This document shows positions 13,374-13,379 of a stretch of DNA of 13,379 nt, one piece after another. The stretch's first letter is position 1; each line of letters opens with the position of its first letter. This DNA is from Pseudomonadota bacterium (GTDB taxonomy: Bacteria > Pseudomonadota > Gammaproteobacteria > Acidiferrobacterales > UBA6901): assembly GCA_021783175.1 (NCBI GenBank), contig JAJXUF010000080.1:1-13379 (forward strand), in the 5' to 3' direction. The notes below the pieces were generated by a model that was given only the letters and a program-made list of their open reading frames with translations, made no database searches and had not been told where the DNA came from. Position numbers and translations under genes: made by a program.

Positions 13374-13379
13374 AGCGAG
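13366..13379 (+). CDS. Start of a further operon gene (cut by window edge)
   Basis: ATG 13366 lies six bases after a good ribosome site GGAGG (13355-13359) and overlaps the HD gene stop by eight bases, which is typical of a translationally coupled operon gene. Only the first four codons (MSEA) are visible, so no function can be given. Confidence 0.5.

Noticed and set aside
1..13379. CRISPR array, tRNA, rRNA, insertion sequence or riboswitch
   Set aside because: No repeat-spacer pattern, tRNA-like fold, transposase frame or known leader structure was recognised by reading both strands; a covariance-model search could still find a small RNA.

Overview
The window looks like part of a catabolic gene cluster from a proteobacterium, most likely a betaproteobacterium that can respire without oxygen (inference from gene content, GC-rich coding and Shine-Dalgarno style; no rRNA or marker gene is present). 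It holds ten recognisable genes, two of them cut by the window edges, plus one doubtful small ORF.

Left edge (1-730, minus strand): the N-terminal 243 codons of a membrane-anchored sensor with a Cache/PDC-like extracellular domain. It is visibly AT-richer than everything to its right and looks unrelated to the cluster. A 319-base intergenic region follows and carries a good sigma70 promoter with an operator-like motif directly after the -10 box.

Block 1 (1050-6538, plus strand) is a tight operon of four genes: a phytoene-desaturase-type FAD dehydrogenase, the beta and alpha subunits of an electron transfer flavoprotein (ETF), and a membrane protein that fuses a cytochrome-b-like domain, two [4Fe-4S] clusters and two CCG domains, as in ETF:quinone oxidoreductases. 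Together they read as a complete chain: substrate -> FAD dehydrogenase -> ETF -> membrane Fe-S protein -> quinone.

In the middle (6598-7371, minus strand) sits a GntR/FCD regulator. A motif in front of it (TTGTCTGATGAAC) is repeated exactly in front of block 1 and partially in front of block 2, so it probably controls both blocks and itself.

Block 2 (7676-13379, plus strand) begins with a two-gene phosphotransferase of the phenylphosphate-synthase / rifampin-phosphotransferase / PEP-synthase superfamily. One gene carries the phosphohistidine domain and a large putative substrate domain; the other carries the ATP-grasp domain. There is no pyruvate/PEP barrel, so the acceptor should be an organic hydroxyl rather than pyruvate. 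It is followed by a protein made of two tandem copies of a ~100-residue domain, an aldehyde dehydrogenase, an HD-domain phosphohydrolase and the first codons of another gene.

Read together, the region suggests an apparently undescribed oxygen-independent route in which a hydrophobic, possibly isoprenoid-like or phenolic, compound is oxidised by an ETF-coupled flavoprotein, an alcohol is activated by ATP-dependent phosphorylation, and an aldehyde is oxidised to an acid. The substrate cannot be read from the sequence.
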